A stretch of DNA of 64,000 nucleotides from Dermatophagoides farinae (GCF_024713945.1 NC_134679.1:3167001-3231000), one strand, 5' to 3'. Positions 27,801 through 44,534 are shown, counted from the first letter of the stretch. The notes: a model not told the origin generated them from the letters alone. Numbers and translations are program-made.

Positions 27801-30800
27801 GGCCAGAGATGAAAATAGAGAGATCGTTTGGTTTGGTTTCTGGTACTTGGCGTTTTTTTTCGTTAGTTGGTTTGTTATTTGGTTGTGAATAAAAAAAAAC
27901 TATAACCCAAGAGAACGGTTGTATAAATAGGAAAAAATTCAAATTTTCTTAAACACTAGCCATGAAATTTGTTATCACACTTGCATTTATGACTATCATG
28001 GAATCAGTAACATTTTATTTGTTGATTTTGACCACAGATTCTCAACTTTTCTTTTGCATCAAATTCATTTCGATGTTTTATGCCACACATTTCAGATAAA
28101 AACATTAACAAATCATGAATAAAAAGTAAATGTTCAAATTATTATTATTATTATTCGTTGCAATAGAGATAAGCAACACAACGATTGCGTTGAAAACCAC
28201 TGATTTAGACCAAAAATAAAAATAAAAATAAATGAGGAAAAATGATGATCGAACCAAATGATTTTCGTTTCATATAAATTGTTGATGATGATGATTCCGA
28301 ATTCTGTGTAATTCTTTGTATTCATTTGTAAGGTAGTGAAAGTGAAGAAAAAAGAATTAATGTTTAATTAACTTTTTTTCAGGCTTTTTTTTGAATAACA
28401 GAAAAAACGAAAAGATTACTAGTTTAATTTTTAATGAAACAGAAACAACAACAAAATGTATATTTAATTTACTTTGTTAGCAGTACATGTTTACACCTTA
28501 ACGCATTCAAAGAATTATATATATAAATCGATTCTTTCAATGTTTTAATTAATACATAAATCCTCGTTCTGTTTGTTTTAATTAGAATTAACACATACAA
28601 TTATAATAGTTATGATGCAGAAAAAAAAATAGAAACATTTCAATCGAAACAAATATTTGATTTCCATATTTATTAAAGACAATTCATGCAACAACAATGG
28701 AAGATAATTTTAATGATGTTGATGAATTCGACTACTGAATTCCAGTGAGCAATCTCATTTGGAAGCTGTGTGTGTGAGAAGGTATAATCAACTATAGAAA
28801 ATAAACGGTTCATTTTTTTTCTGTGCTGCCGTTAATTTGGCCAATATTGTTTGGTTGAAAAAATTATTTTCTCGTTGTTTACCAATGAGCTAAATTATAG
28901 ATATTTTTTCGCTCATCATCATCAAATGAATGAAAAAAATTTTCATACAATCAATGAATATGAGTTGAAATATTTGATGGAAAAAAATATGAAGATTTTT
29001 TTTAATTTATTTTGAACAAACTTTTAAATTCATACATGATTCATTTGGACTTTGATGTTGTATTTTTGTTTTTATCGAAAACGCTTGTTTACCAATTTAT
29101 TGCTTAGGTCATCATCATCAGTGAAAAAAAATGACATAGTTTCAAACATAGGCATGTAATACATTCTTTTGGACAACATCAATTTAGTCAAAAAAAAAAA
29201 TTTCCATTGTTGAAACTTTTTGTTTTCATGTTCAAGAAAAAAAAATGTACACAACTATAGAAATAGGAGGCATATCAAATCGACATCAAATTGTTTGTTT
29301 TTCTTGAAGAGTTGAATTTATTTTTATTTTTTTACATTGCCACTATATTATCATGATGATGATGATGACATCGAACCAGAAGGAAAGAATTCTGGTTCCA
29401 TGAATGTCATGTAATGTCCGAATTTTTTTTTCACAAAATAGACAGGAAAAAAAGTCAACGAAACAAATAAAACAATACAAAGTAAACAAATACAAATGAT
29501 GATATCCAAGGCTAATGAGACATTAATTAATTATTGCTTTATGTTCAGAATGAGAAAAAAAACGGTATCATCAGAATCACACAACAGAACATAATTTTAA
29601 AGATGAATGAAACATTATACCATATCAGTATGTAGTTTCATACATGGAATAGCTAAAAAAAACAATAATAGTCAGTTGGTCATTTGGTTGGTCAGTTTGC
29701 CCTTATCATGTCAATTTTTCCATCCTTTTTTTGTTTGTTTTGTTTTGTTTTTGTTTTCTGGTTTTCTGGTGTTCTTGCGCCGGCCAATAACTTATTTGAT
29801 TCAAAGTCAGTAAAAACTACTTTCGAAATGATGTTAAAATGATGATGAAGTTGATAACGATAATGATTGTAATCGTTACTACAACTACAAATATAGTTTG
29901 AATCTAGCATATAGGATTACTGATCCAGTGATCCATGAATGCAAAGATAGTAGATTTGTATTCACAATGATTCAAAGATATCAACAACAACAACAACAAC
30001 AAAAAATCCGGAAAAAACTTTGAAAAGGAATCCAACACAAAGATGTAATGATTAACCAATTGCAAAAAATTAAAAGGGTATACAGCGTAAAAAAAATATT
30101 CATATGATAATCAAACAATGTCATACGCGTAAACTGTAAGTTTTTTTTTGTCAAAAAAAAAAAATCTTCAAATAAAAATCATTTTTCATTCATTTGTTTG
30201 CTTTTGATCAACTGACAAGGCGAATATGTACGTGTGTGTGTGTAAATTGGCATTCCGGTCATTGGAGACTTGGGTTAAAAAAAAAAATTCACTAGTAGTT
30301 TCAGTATGAAAACTTTCAGCAAATTCATAATCATTGAGTATGTCAATCAATTTTTTCTAAAGATAGTCCATTGCTGTAATTTTTGAATTAATGAAAAATA
30401 TCATGAAAGATAGTGGTGACAATTTTTTTTTTGCTTTCTTCATTTTTGTTAGTAAGTAAATAATCATAATCAAAATTCGGTGCAAATCAAAAGAAATTTT
30501 CTTGATCATCAAAAGCAATGAAAAGAATATCACACAAAAGGCAAAACATTCATCCATAAAAACCACAGACACATACACACACACCACACAAATAACCAAT
30601 TCAGCATAAGATGATGACACATTGTACAGAATGAAAAAAAAAATCTAAACAAATTTCTTCCAATGTTGAATTGGTCTTTTCAAAAAAAAAAAAAAAAAAT
30701 GGAAAACCGATTCCGTTTTCATTCCATCATTCTTTTATTTGTATGGATTTTCAAGAAAAAAAAATTCTGACTCAACGGAAACATTTTCTTTCTTCAGTGG

Positions 30801-33800
30801 CAAAAAAATGACGGTTTATAGAATGAGAAAAAAAAATGAAATGAAATGAGTGGAAGATGAATGACTTCAAATTCAATCCTAAAAAAAAGGCGAAAAAAAT
30901 CCATCATCAGAATCATAGATTTGTTTGTTTGTTTGTTTGTTTGTTTGTTTGTCTACAGCTTGTTCAATGATGTTCACGATGGATGAAAAACGAATAAAAA
31001 AGGAAATTGTCTTCCGGAATATCATCAGGAAACATCATCATCATCATCATCATCTCTAACTTGATCACATAATTCGAATCAAAAAGCTTATTGAAAATAT
31101 TTCTCATATTTCTTTTTTTCAACTAGAATGAAAAAAATGAAAGGGACAAAAATTGAGTGAAAAAAAAACAGATTAATCTAACCGATTTGTTTGTCATTTT
31201 CAAAATGTATGGCCAATTTTCTCAAAAAAAATACGTCGTCATCATCGACAATACATATAAAAATTTGATGGGAAGAAATATATGGCACGTCCCAGATAAA
31301 GAGAAAAAAGATACTATCAATTTGATTGAATTGTTGAAAAATCAATTTAACATTGGCTAACAACAACAATGGTAATACATCAACGTTGATTATCTTTTAC
31401 AGAAATCTTTCACATCTTCACACAAAAGGTCTGAAAAATTGGGTCTTTTGTTTTTTTTTCTGTCTTTTTCGGTACACACGCACACATACAGAAATGTCAC
31501 CATTTTTTTTTGTATTCGAAACAACCGAACCGAACAGAAATCACAAGGTCATCTTATTTTTTTTTTTTGCTTTTCATTCATACAATAACAATAGCGAATA
31601 ATTTCATTCGTTTTTCTATTAAAAAGATTGACCATCCTTTTTTTCATTTTGGTATTTTTTTTCCTCTATTCTACCCGAATTTCTCAATGAAGATGATGAA
31701 ACAAAAGATTCATCGTTCTATCGTAACAGTAAAAATACAATACACATGGACAGGACATAAGATCAAAATGTGGACAATAGAAATATTGTTTTATGTCCAT
31801 CATTTCATTGTTATATGTTTCTACAACAAAAGAAGAAGTGTACACAAATAAACTAGAATCCAACAAGGAATTCAAACATATTAGACATAAGGTTACATCA
31901 TTTTAGAAATAGTGTTAAGAAATGAATGAATGAACGAGAAAAAAAATTACAATTTAAGTATAAGCAAAAACAAGAGAAGAATATAGCTACGAACTTTTTT
32001 TCTCTCTCTCTTTCTCTCTCCTACGTCTGGTCTGAATGTTTCGATGAGAATTCATATGATGAAAAAAAAGTTACGACAACGATACAGAAAATCCGGTATA
32101 TGAATCCATTCATGGAACAAAGTTATGGATAGAATAAATGACAAACCCAAAATAAAATGATTCATGATTTTCATTTTTTTTCTCGATACTAGTCACTAAC
32201 GGATGAAGACGACCAACATTAAATCTCATTACGTTTCATTCATTTGTTTTGCTCATTCTGTACATTCTTTGATCATTCATACGCTTTGTGTATGAATTTT
32301 TTTTTTCGTCCATTTTCATTTAAACAATTCGCCAAGTCAAACGACCCGAAAACGACTTAAGTAGTGGCAGTACAACAACATTATATCATTGAAAAAAATG
32401 ATGAAATTTTTTTCTTTGTCCCGTGAAATTGAAACAAATTTTCTGGAAACAACAAGCAATGATGAAGCTATGGTGAAAAATTTATGTATAAACTGTATGA
32501 ATTAAATTGGTGGATTGATAGAAAATGTATTTGTATAGAATTGGATTCATTCTTTTTACAAATGAAATATACTCAAAAAAAAAAAAAAAATGATGACGAG
32601 CATTCTGCCGTCAGTGATGTATTCGTTGGAATTTTTTTTTTTTTTTGCAAAGCTCAACATCACACAGAAATTCAAATTCAAAAATAAAATTCGATTTCAT
32701 GGAAATTTTTGTTTTTTCCTAAGCATCTTTAAAAAAAAATGAAACTTTAATAAGAAACAAACAGAGAATAGAATTGACTTGAATTGTATCATACATGTGT
32801 ATATATTTGAACTGTTTACGAAACTAAACGAATGCAACGCCCGGCAGCAATACTGCAAGACTTTTACATTTTTACATATACAGAGAATAAAATTAAATTG
32901 AAAGAGTTTCTTTGCATTTATCTCCTTTTCAGAACATTTCAGTACATTCATATAACAAACACATTTTCAACGCAAATATTTTCGACTTTTTTTTCATCAA
33001 TTGAACAAAAAAAACACATTTTAAAAAAAAAGAATTTGAATTTGAATATTTCTTGCTATGAATAGAGTGAGTAGAAAAAATTGGATTAAATTGAAAAACT
33101 ATGCAGAAACATTTTCAATCAATTTGATCCATAACAATGATGATATGTAAAGAGAAAAAAAAATGTCGATAAAAAAAATTCACAACCAAAATTCATTCGA
33201 GAATAATACAAATATGGAATCTATTTTACAGAATCGAAAAACGATAAAACAATTGAAATCATTAACTCTTTTTCGAGAAGGAACAAAACGTGAATTTTTG
33301 AAAACAGAATCGAAAAAAAACAAATGTGTACAGAGGAAATTGTGTTGTCGTTTTTTTTTTGGTTTTGAAATGTGACACTTTTTTCGGTTTAAAAAATCTA
33401 GAATAAAATTTTTTTTTTACAAGAATTGTAGTGCAAAAACAAACACTTAAAACATTCGCTTTCACAAAATATATATGATCTGCGAATGATAGGGGTCCAT
33501 TATTCTTTTGCTCTTTTGATGTGTGAATAGATGATGACAAACAATAACAACAAAAACAACAACAACAACAATGAATATCGGGTGATGGTCGGCTAAAAAG
33601 CGCTTTACGGTTCCATTATTTCATACCATTCGGTAAGTAAAATATGTAAACATTTGATATATTAAATGGGCATTTATGAATTTTATGGTGGCAGTAATTT
33701 TATTCTCATATTCAATGTATCATTTTTCAATGTCTCCTCACACAAACGAGACAACCAAACTTTTCAGTTGAATAGTTGAATATGTTTTTTTTTTGTTGTT

Positions 33801-36800
33801 AAAAAAAATAGTAGATATATTCCATTACTATTGTTGAAGCTATGAATTTTATTTTTCTTCATTTTTTCCGCGGTTATAATGGACCATTATCATCATTGGG
33901 GCATACGATGATGATGATGATGATGACGTAAAATGGCCACCAAATGTATGATGATGGCCACCGCAGACGCTTTTTCACTCATACAATAACAGTGTAAAAA
34001 GATAGTGGAAAAAACCAAAACCAAGGAAAAAAAATAGAAAAAGATTACAAGGCGATAATATCGCAACAATCATACTGATAGTATAGTGGAGAAAAATGTA
34101 GTTTGATGATCGACACACCAGCAGCAGACCAAGCAGAGAAAGAAAAAAAGAATTGATGCAAACATATCACATCTCTACAATAATCATGTAGCTAACTTGG
34201 TGTCCTTTTTTTTTGTTTTCCCCATCCCATAATACATGTAAGAGTAATGGAGCGAGAATCAAGCAAACATAAGCCCAGCATTTACAAACAGACAAACAAA
34301 AATAGAATCATTCTTTTTTTTGATGCATTTGTTCCCTTGAAAAAAAAACTATCCTGAAAAATAGACAAGAGAATAAGTGTAATATTTAGTACGATGGATT
34401 TGTTTTCGTGTGTTTTTTCAAATGTGAATGGATGGATGGATGGATGGATAGATGGACTAAAGGGATCCATATTCTGAATTTCCAACAATATTTTTTTGTA
34501 TTTTGCAATTGTTTGAGCAATGTTGCATTGGATTCTGGCCATTTGATAAATACAGATATATGTTAACCTTTGATGTATGAATTTCGTTTCTCTTTCATAT
34601 ACGTACACTATCATCATCATCCGTGTTTTCATTCATTTTTATTCATTAAACATTTATCGTTGCTTTATCATCGTCTCATGATGATTCATTTGTTTAAATT
34701 TTTTTTTCAAATTCATTTCAAAGCTATACATTTATATACGGATTCGTTCATTTTGTATATTACACACATATATTCATAGATCATGGCTAATGGATCGTAG
34801 CGATACAACATGGAAACAACGTCTATGTGGCTCAAAAAATGTTTGGTGCGTGTGTGTGTTTTTCAGAAATTTTTTAGACACAATCTAGCAATTTATTGTC
34901 GAATTCATTGTATGTGTATTTTCATTCTTTTTATTATTTTTTTTTCTCAATTCTGGAATTCTGAAATACAAATGAATGAATTGTCATTGGCATAAAGATA
35001 TTGGCATCATTATCAAACAATCGTGAAAATAATGGTGATTACGATTATATACCATTTGATGATGATAGGGCAATGTAAAATGATCATCTATTAGCTATGT
35101 ATATACATACATACATTAAAATACTGAAACATCAAACATCGATAGACAAAACAAGGTTATCACAAAATAAACATTCCAATCGTGGTGATTAGCAGGATAT
35201 ATTTTTTTCTTTCTATTGAGAAAAATTTTCTCACAAATTCACTCAAACTTATTATTTTTTTTTCTACTTGGATCTCTGTTTTGAACATCAACAAGATGAC
35301 ATTAGGGAAGACATTGTCAGAATTGACTGGAATTGATTGGAATCAACGAATGTACAGAACAACAACAACAACAACAACAACAACGACAATAATAACAACA
35401 AAATATCTAAAACATTTATATAGGATTTGTTAAGGTTGTTTTCGACATTGTTGTCGATTTGTTTCATCAATCCCATTTATATCCTGAATCTCTTGTTGGA
35501 CCGATTCTAGTCTTATATAAGCCTCATTCATTGTCGATTTAGTCATTGTCGTCATCGTCATGTCTCAGCCACCAACATCATGACCGACCATCAACATACG
35601 AGAATTTAACAACAACAACAACAACAACAAAAGAAATCAGTGAATACCCGAACATGTAGCACCAATTTCATGCCCTATTCTTCAGACATTTTTTATATAT
35701 CGATCTTTTTTTCTGTTGTTTAGTTCATTCGGTTGGTGTTTCTGTCTATGGCATTTACTGGATTATAAATTATACCTAACCAACAACAACACAAGATGCA
35801 CACATTCACAAACAAATAGTAAAACAACTATAGAAAAGCTTTACATTGGCTTACAATTTACCATTGACACCATCAGTATGTAAGTGTGAGATGAATTTTA
35901 TTTTTTTTGCAACGAATATTCGTTCCAAATTGACATACAACAGCCCAGTTATAACGAAGAAGAATCGAAAACAGAAAAAGAGAAAAATCACTGAGCTATT
36001 ATGAATGAATGAATGAATGAATATAATAAATAAATAAATAAATGGATGAATGAATGAATGAATGAAGAAAAGATCCAAACTAAAGAAAAAAAGAGAGAAA
36101 AAATTATAGGATCATAATTTAATCGATGGCAAAACAACGATCATAATATAATGATGATGATAATAATGCAAACAATGATCAAATGATAATAATGGTAACG
36201 GATGTTATGATAATGGCTATAAGGCATCATTTGTCATTGATTGTTTTTTTACAACTCTATAATTGGCCAGAAATCGTGGACCCAAACAAAGACAACATTT
36301 TATAGCAATGATTTTTGGTGATGAGGATGATGTTTATCAATAAATATATATATATAAAACATCATTTAATGGACATAGAATATATATTGATTTTGAACAC
36401 GCAATAATCTAATCGCCAATAATCGATTACCATTTTGTTGACTTTGCTATGACTTATATATTCTAGCCAACCAACCTGAACCAAAATGGAAAACAAGATA
36501 TGTGAATTAAATTTGGATGATATTTTTTTGCATCCAATTTATACAAAAAAAACATACAAATTTAGATCATGAAACTATCAGATAAAAGCGAAAAAAAGAA
36601 AATAAAACCTGAAGCACGAACCAAACCAAACCTATCAAAATAAAGACATCTGAGTATAAGAATCAAATAAGCAACGGGTGAAAACAAAAACAAAAAAAAA
36701 TGCCATTTGCAATACTCATATTCAAACACGCTAGAATTGATTCCACTTGGTAACATTGGTTTCTGCTGAATATGATGTTGGAACAACAATTGATGCATCA

Positions 36801-39800
36801 TCATCAACAACAACAACAACAACTGCAGATGAAAACAAATGCAACACAGAAATGAGAAAAAAAACAAAATAAAAAACGAATTCTTCACAATTCATTCTTT
36901 AGAGAAAATACTTGTTTTGTTTCACTTTAGCCTGTTACCCAGGAACAAAGATTTTACTCCCAAAAAAAAAAAAAAAATTCGATTCGAATCCAGCAGCATT
37001 TGTATATTTTGTACCATAGGATTGTTGTCTTTTGTATTTTATTAAATTGATCGTCGTTGTCGTCATTTTGTTTTATTTTGTTTCTGCCTATTCTATTCGG
37101 TAAAAAGGGTAATAAATTTTATACAAAATGGAAAAATGTTTTGTGTGTGTATGTATGTGTGTGTGCATTGGCATCCATGCAGCAGAATTCAGTGAAACGA
37201 AACGGTTTTTTTTCCTATCTATTTATTCGAAAAGAAACCTAGAAAGAGAATGAAAAAAAATTCTGGTTTGAAAAAATTGTGGGGCCTAACCATGTGGTTG
37301 TTGGTCTTTCGTTTTTTCTTTCTCTCATCTCGTAAAATAAGTTTTTTTTTTCGCCGCTCATTCTATGTGTATACGGTGGCTATTGCCACCAATCACATCA
37401 GCTATATATAAATGAATGTTACAATGTAATCGGATCTTCATATGTGTTGAATCGATTTGGCGGCTTCAAGATTTAATAGACGATCTATTAAATAGTGTAT
37501 GTTTCAAATGAAATGAAAATTGATACCGAAAAAGTGGGGGGAACAAAAAATTTTTGGCTATTATTTCATTTTTCACCTTTTTATTTTGTAGACAAATTCG
37601 TTGTCTTAGTAATTGGCCAATTTAATTGGAATTCTGTCTGACTGGACTTTTTTTTCCCCCATTAACAAAGTTATAATGAAGCTTATAATGTATTAAAACG
37701 ATGGAAAAAAAGGGTTGTTCCTCATATAACAAATGATCCAAAAATCAGATAGAATAAAAATATGTATCTGATAGAATTTATTGCTATTAATTTGACCGAT
37801 TGATCCCATGGGGTAATTCATGAATTCTGATGTCTAAATTTTTATTAAAAATAAAGATGCAATGACTTTTTGGAGAGATATAAGAACACAAAAAAAAAAT
37901 AATTGTTGATGATTTATCTTAATCAGATGTTCAATATTTTATAAGAACCAATGAACGTTTTGATATATGTCTTATGCGTTTATAAGTGTTTGGGTTTATA
38001 TTTTTCACATAAAAAAAAATTTGAACCCAATTCTTGAATAGAATGTATACTGGTTAGCTTCTATATGTGGAATGTGAAAGAATCGTTTTTGACCATCAAT
38101 ATTGTGTATGTTTGAAAGACAGATAAATAAATAGAGATGAATCAATCTTTTCATTTTCAATATTTTATACACAGACAATCTATTCGAATAGAATAAAAAA
38201 CCAATTCGAAAAGACAGACAGACATACAGACGGATGAATACAATTTGTATTCGTTTGTTTTCCAGATGATCTATACATACACACACATAAACGGTAAGAA
38301 GATCCGATCATATAAAATCAAAGAATATAAGTTTGGCTGGCTTTTGGCATTCGCCTTCTTTGTTTTTTTTTTTTGTTTTCTTCACTATTCTTTTTCGCTC
38401 GAATTGTAGTTGATAATAAATCACCAAATTTAGAACGATCACTTTGTTGCGTTTTTTTGTTGTTGTTGTTGTTGTTGTGGCATGTGTGTTTCTTATATGC
38501 TGTATATATTACTTAAATCTAAATAAATAAATGGGCAATCAAAATACATCAAATAAAGAAAAAAAAACGAGAAACCTCAATATAGAGGCTAGAATGAAAA
38601 AACAACAACTAGATAGATAGATAAATACAGGATATGATAGAAACAGGAAAGAAAAACAACAACAACAACAACAATGATGCATACCAGATGAAGAAAGAAA
38701 AAAAAACATAATGATTGAAATAAATCGTTCCAAATCGAAATAAATGATTTTTTCAAATTTGGAACAAAAAAAAAGTTTCATATCCAATAATGTGTTACAA
38801 TAAATAGATACATATCGAACAAATTGATCATTGGATCAATTCAAAGGAAAAAATTATGTATAGAAATCATGTCAGTAAGATGATTTTGAAATTATTTATT
38901 GTCACTTAAAAAATTCAACTTTGAAATATTTAACTAATTGATCGATTATAACCATGATTATCAATAAATTTAATCGATAATATTGACAGTAAAGCGAGAG
39001 AACTAAACGGACACCTGAATCTTTAGGATAATGAAAAATTTTATTATTGTATAAATAGACAATTCCATCTTAAAGATTAATCTTTTTTCGATATAAAATA
39101 AATACAAAAAAAACGACACGAAACCCGGAACAACAAGAGTAGGAAAAAATTTAAATTTATTGAAGGTAATCAATATAAATTTATACATTAAATGGGCTTA
39201 AAAATCGAATTGAAAAAAAGCATTATCAAAACTAGCTAGATGATGTGATTTTACCCAAGAAAAATATCCAATGGTTGTGCAACGGATCTGAAAAAAAATT
39301 CACATAACCAGAAAAAGGCTTTTAGTTTTTCTACACAAAAAAAATAACGATTCTACACACACAATTTAGCTTATTTAAAAAATTGGAATACATTTATTCT
39401 TATTAATAATGCGATGATGGGTGTTGATGATGATGATGATGATGGTGTTTTTTTCCGTACAATAGCAAGATGTTTACGTATGGAAATCAACGTTCAAAAT
39501 AAATTAAAGTTAAACTCGATATTATTCATTATTATTCATTTGGAATGGACAATATTTTCCAAGCACACACACACACGAAAAAAATGGTTCATTATTCTGT
39601 CGTCGTCCATTGAGTATTCAAAATGCCAAACAGAAAAAAAAACAAAAATTATAATGGACCTGGTCTCTGTGTGTGTGTGTGTGTGTGCAAAGATACAAAA
39701 TTAATAATTCGTTGATGAAAAGCAATAGAATATGGTGGATAGTGAAAATGATAATAAATTTTGAAATATTAAAAACAATCCGGATTCTTTTTTTTTATTC

Positions 39801-42800
39801 AAACAACCGCTGAAATTAAAAAAAAGAGCAACAGAGTATGAAAAGAACAACATCATGGTCAAGCATCAATGAATTTTATTGAAAAATAGCTAAAAGAGTA
39901 AACAAAAATCTCGGCAAAAATCTTTTGTAGAATTTTTTTTTATTTAAATATTTATACACATCAAACACACACACACACTGATCCATGAACATTCTAGAAA
40001 AAAAGATATTCTCAGAATCGTTCATAGATAGTAGTAGTTTATAACAAAAAAAATAACAACAATTCTGGATGAGAAAACAACATAAACATGCAGCGATGAA
40101 TGAAATGTAATGTAAAGCTCATCGTCACTTTCGAAAAGAGAAAAAAAACTTGTATACATTGCAATGTACAGTAAATAAATATACACACACATGATATAAA
40201 TAAATTATTAAAAGTCTCATATATGTATGAATGTGTGTGTGTATAACAAGGAAAAAGTCAAGATATCAACAATCCATATGAATATATATGAAATAAAAAA
40301 AAAATATAAAACAGACACACACACACACGACCAGGTATCATTATCAAGAAAACACATCTACATCCGAAGAACATTAATCTTAATCGTAAAGTAAAGAATA
40401 AAATAGCAAAAAAAAAAAAAAAAGATTTGGGTCGTTAAAACGATCCAGTTGAGATGGATAATAATTTAGAATTTTTATTTATTTATTTATTCGTATCTTA
40501 CATAACGAGTAATATTTTTTTTTTGATTGATAACAGTCATAACTATAATAATAATCATTATTATCATCAGGATTTTATCCATTTGTTTTGGTGAAAGAAA
40601 TTATGAAAAAATGAAAATATTCTTTCATAACATCTTTTGTAGTCAATCGGGTCAATTTTGTAAGTCGGGAATATTTTTTTTTTTGGGTTTCTAACTTTGA
40701 CCACATTTAAAGTGCCTAATTCATTGGGGACCGATTTGTCTATCATGTCGTCGTAAGAACAAAATATAGTAAAGTAAGTAAAAGTGAATACTGAACACAA
40801 CAACGAAGAATATGTTGAACTCAAATGTGTACACACGAATGTGGATGAATAAATGAATGAAAATGATGAGCTTTCGTTTTATAACTTATTTTTTTTTGTT
40901 TTTTTTTTCATTTGAAACGGAACTAAACCAGAAAATGATTCTTTTTTTCTGGTTGCATGCATATATAACTTAGTTTTCGAATAAAAAACAAGCAACAACC
41001 AAAAAAAAAAAATATTCCCAAAAGATTCTCTTTCATTCTATCTTCACACTTTTTAGAGAAGGTCAGTCATAATAACTATATATGGATGGCAAACAAACAG
41101 TTGAAAATGGAAAAGTTTGTACCCAAAGAATAAACCTTAAACAATCATTATACAATGCACATCTCTCTTCTGGTTATTTCGTAAATCTTTTTTTCTCTTC
41201 TCGGTTTCTTTTTTCACCTCAACTAAGTAAACGAATCACTTGAGACCCAAAGATTTGGATTTCAATGTTGAAAAATGTTATTTTTCTATAGAAATGAAAA
41301 TTGCCGCTGATTTGATACATTAAAATGATTTATATATTTCATTCATCCATTCATCATGATCCACACAGATAAATATTAGTTAAACTAAAGTGAAAAAAAA
41401 CTCGAACCAACAAACAACACATTAACTATTGAATTTTATCATGTTGTGGTCATATATAAGGCTAAGCTGATTAGCGGTTAAAATTGAGTATTGGCTGCCA
41501 AAAAACTAACATAAAAAATTAGGATAGACAAAAACTTTTGTTCACACATAAAGAGATCATGATGATTTACACTGTTGAATTCTATAAAGTTTAATATAAA
41601 TGACTATGACTACTATATTTGGAACGGGAAAAAAACGATGCGATTTTGATGGTAAACGATTTGAACGTGACGATTCAAGTTTGAATGAGATAAATGCAAT
41701 GATGATGATGATGATGATGATGATTAGCAGAAAAAGTAGTAGTATTGAAAACAACACAAATAAAAATGATGACATCCATAAATTTGTTTGTAAAAAAAGC
41801 ATGTGTGTTTGTGTGTATTGGTATCCGTTGATAGGATAAAAACTTTTTTCCATCATGACCATAATCAACAACAACAACAACAACAACAACATCATCATTG
41901 GACAAAAGTTTAATTTTTGATCATCAATAAAAAAATATCATACCAGCGTTACCTCGTAAATTCTATATTTTGTTCGTAGTGTGATCATCCAATATGAATA
42001 TAATCATTCTTTGTTCATCCAGAAGCAGAGAGAGAGAAAAAAAATAGAAAAAAAGTCTCAAATATTATTTTCATTTTTTCTCCTTCTTTTATTTCACATT
42101 TTGTTGCCCACTTTTATACTTTTTTTACATGTTGTTTATATATTGATTTTTTATTGTTGTAGTTATTCGATTTTCAGAATTTTCAGTTCAAGTAGACTTA
42201 TAAACTATCGCCAATAGGAAGAAGAAGAAACCTAAACTCAATTGACAAGTCTAAAGATTCAAAAAAAAAAAAAAAAAATTGGCAGCTCTATAGTTGTTGT
42301 TGTTATGTGTGACTCTCTCACTCGTTTAGGTTATATTGTCGACAGATATATTTGAAAGAGGGCAAAATTTCATTCAAGTGCTAGGCATAAAATTTCTGAA
42401 ATGAACAACAACAAAAAAAAAACAACCTCCCGACCAGCACGAGAATATTCCCTTCAAACAAACTGAATGAATAGTACCGCATAAATGAATGCTGAAGCCT
42501 TGAATATAAGCCAAGCGAAAAAAATAATATATTCTTCGTATTAAAAAAAGGAAAAAAAAGTCAAATAATAAATCAAATTCAATATATGGAATGGTGGAAA
42601 GTGAAAAAAAAAATTCTTCAACAATATCAATATAAGCGGCAGAGTCGTTTTTTTTCACTATTGGAGACTTAGTATGACAATTCTTTTGTCGACATATTTT
42701 TGCTTTTTTTTCTCATTGATTTTGATTGACCAGTGATTTTTTTTTCTATTTGAATTTCTGTGTGTGTATGTGTGTGCCAAAGACGAAACACAATACACAA

Positions 42801-44493
42801 AGTTTACGCCCTGTGTGTGTGTGTGTATTATACATATGAATGAATATAACAACAAATAATACAAAAACACAGAGAGAAAAAAAACTAGCACACTATATTT
42901 AAGGTGGCCGGGAACAGACTGATCTTTGTCGTCTTCTTCAAATCAAGATCCGAAAACAATTCCAAAAGAATTTTGGAATTCGAATAGCGAGGGAGAAATT
43001 TAATTTTTTTTTGGAATTTAATGTCCCATATCGTTGATGATCGGACGGCGTGGCTATTTTTTTTTTTTTACCTCACTCTTATATACCATTAGAAGATATA
43101 TTCGATGGTATGGAAAATTTCGATAGTGGTGGATAATATAAAATGATAATTTCAAATTGATCATTTCCTTTTTTTTATTCTTTCGTCTTTTCATCATTGC
43201 CAAACATAAAGAAAAAATTGATTGTTCGTTAAATTCTTCTTCGTTTTCAAAGTAGAAAGCAAAGGAATTCAAAAGAAAAATGAATGAGCAAACGACGACG
43301 ACGAATGTTCTATCGGTCTTGTCCAATTATTTTCAATCAAACTTATAGCTGTATACAACAACAAAATGGTTTGATTGATTTTTTCGTGTGTGTGTGTGTG
43401 TGTGTGTGTGTGATTCAGGAACGTTTCACAATGATGATGATGATTGTTAAAGAAGAAAAGTTCCCCTTTTTTATATAAAGAGATTGGAAAGCAGAAGCAG
43501 AAGAAAATGGCAGAATTTTTTTTTTTTTTTTTTGATTGATACGAAAAATTCTATGCGTATGTGCATGTAAGGGGGTATGTGAGATGTGTTCAATGTTCAT
43601 TTGTGTGACATAACAACGTCATTGTTGAACGGCAATGTTGAGCAATAATTTTTAAGTGAGGAGAATTTTTTTTTTCGCAAAACCTAATTGAATTGAAAAA
43701 AAATCTCAATCCGTTTATGTTTTCTGTTCTCTGTTATGTTTTTCACCAATCAACTTGGATCATGGATTCATTCTTTTTTTTCTCGCCCATCAACATTGTT
43801 ATAGTCGTCGTCAAAAATTGCTCATTTTCAATTAAATTTATTTTTTTATTATTATTATTCCTTTATGGCTCATGAATTTTTTTTTGCAACTCCAATTTTT
43901 TTTCTTTCAATAAGATCAAAAGATTCTTTGCACAAGGTAAATCTCACACACACACACACACACTCATTAATCTCATTTTTTTCTCTCTTTTGCTACTGAA
44001 TTTTTTTTTTCGTGTGTTGTTAGTAAAAAAAAGGAAACAAAATTCAGTGTATGAAAAAAAAGAAAAAAACGGTTGAAAAGAAACGAACAATGCATATTGC
44101 AAAGATTTCTGGTTATTGTCAGACATTCATTCGTAAAGATTCTTGCAATTTTTTTTATTGTTTCATTTTTTTCCAAAGAATTTCTATTTTATTTTCAATG
44201 ATAAAGAAGAAAAAATCTTATACACAACCATTCATCGATTGATCACCACCACCACCACCACCAACAACAACACGACCAACATCGTCATCATCATCATCAT
44301 CATCATAAAATTTGAATTTTTTTTCATTTACTTCACTAGAACTTGTTTAGTTTCTGGACTGTTCAGAAAAAAAATATTTCCAAGCCAAAAAAAAATTGTT
44401 TAAAAGTAAAAAAAAGAGCCGCAAAATTCAATAGAACCACATCAGCAGTCATACGATCGATCGATTCGAAGCACATAGCTTTAGAATTCATAT

Positions 44494-44534
<41 letters not shown>

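Noticed and set aside
35366-35396. Ordered short repeats (CAA/ACA arrays) as CRISPR-like
   Set aside because: Plain trinucleotide microsatellites with no spacers, in a eukaryotic genome.
41557-41898. Longer hydrophobic open frames on both strands around a GAT/CAA microsatellite
   Set aside because: The translations are runs of one or two residues produced by the microsatellites, with no start context or domain.
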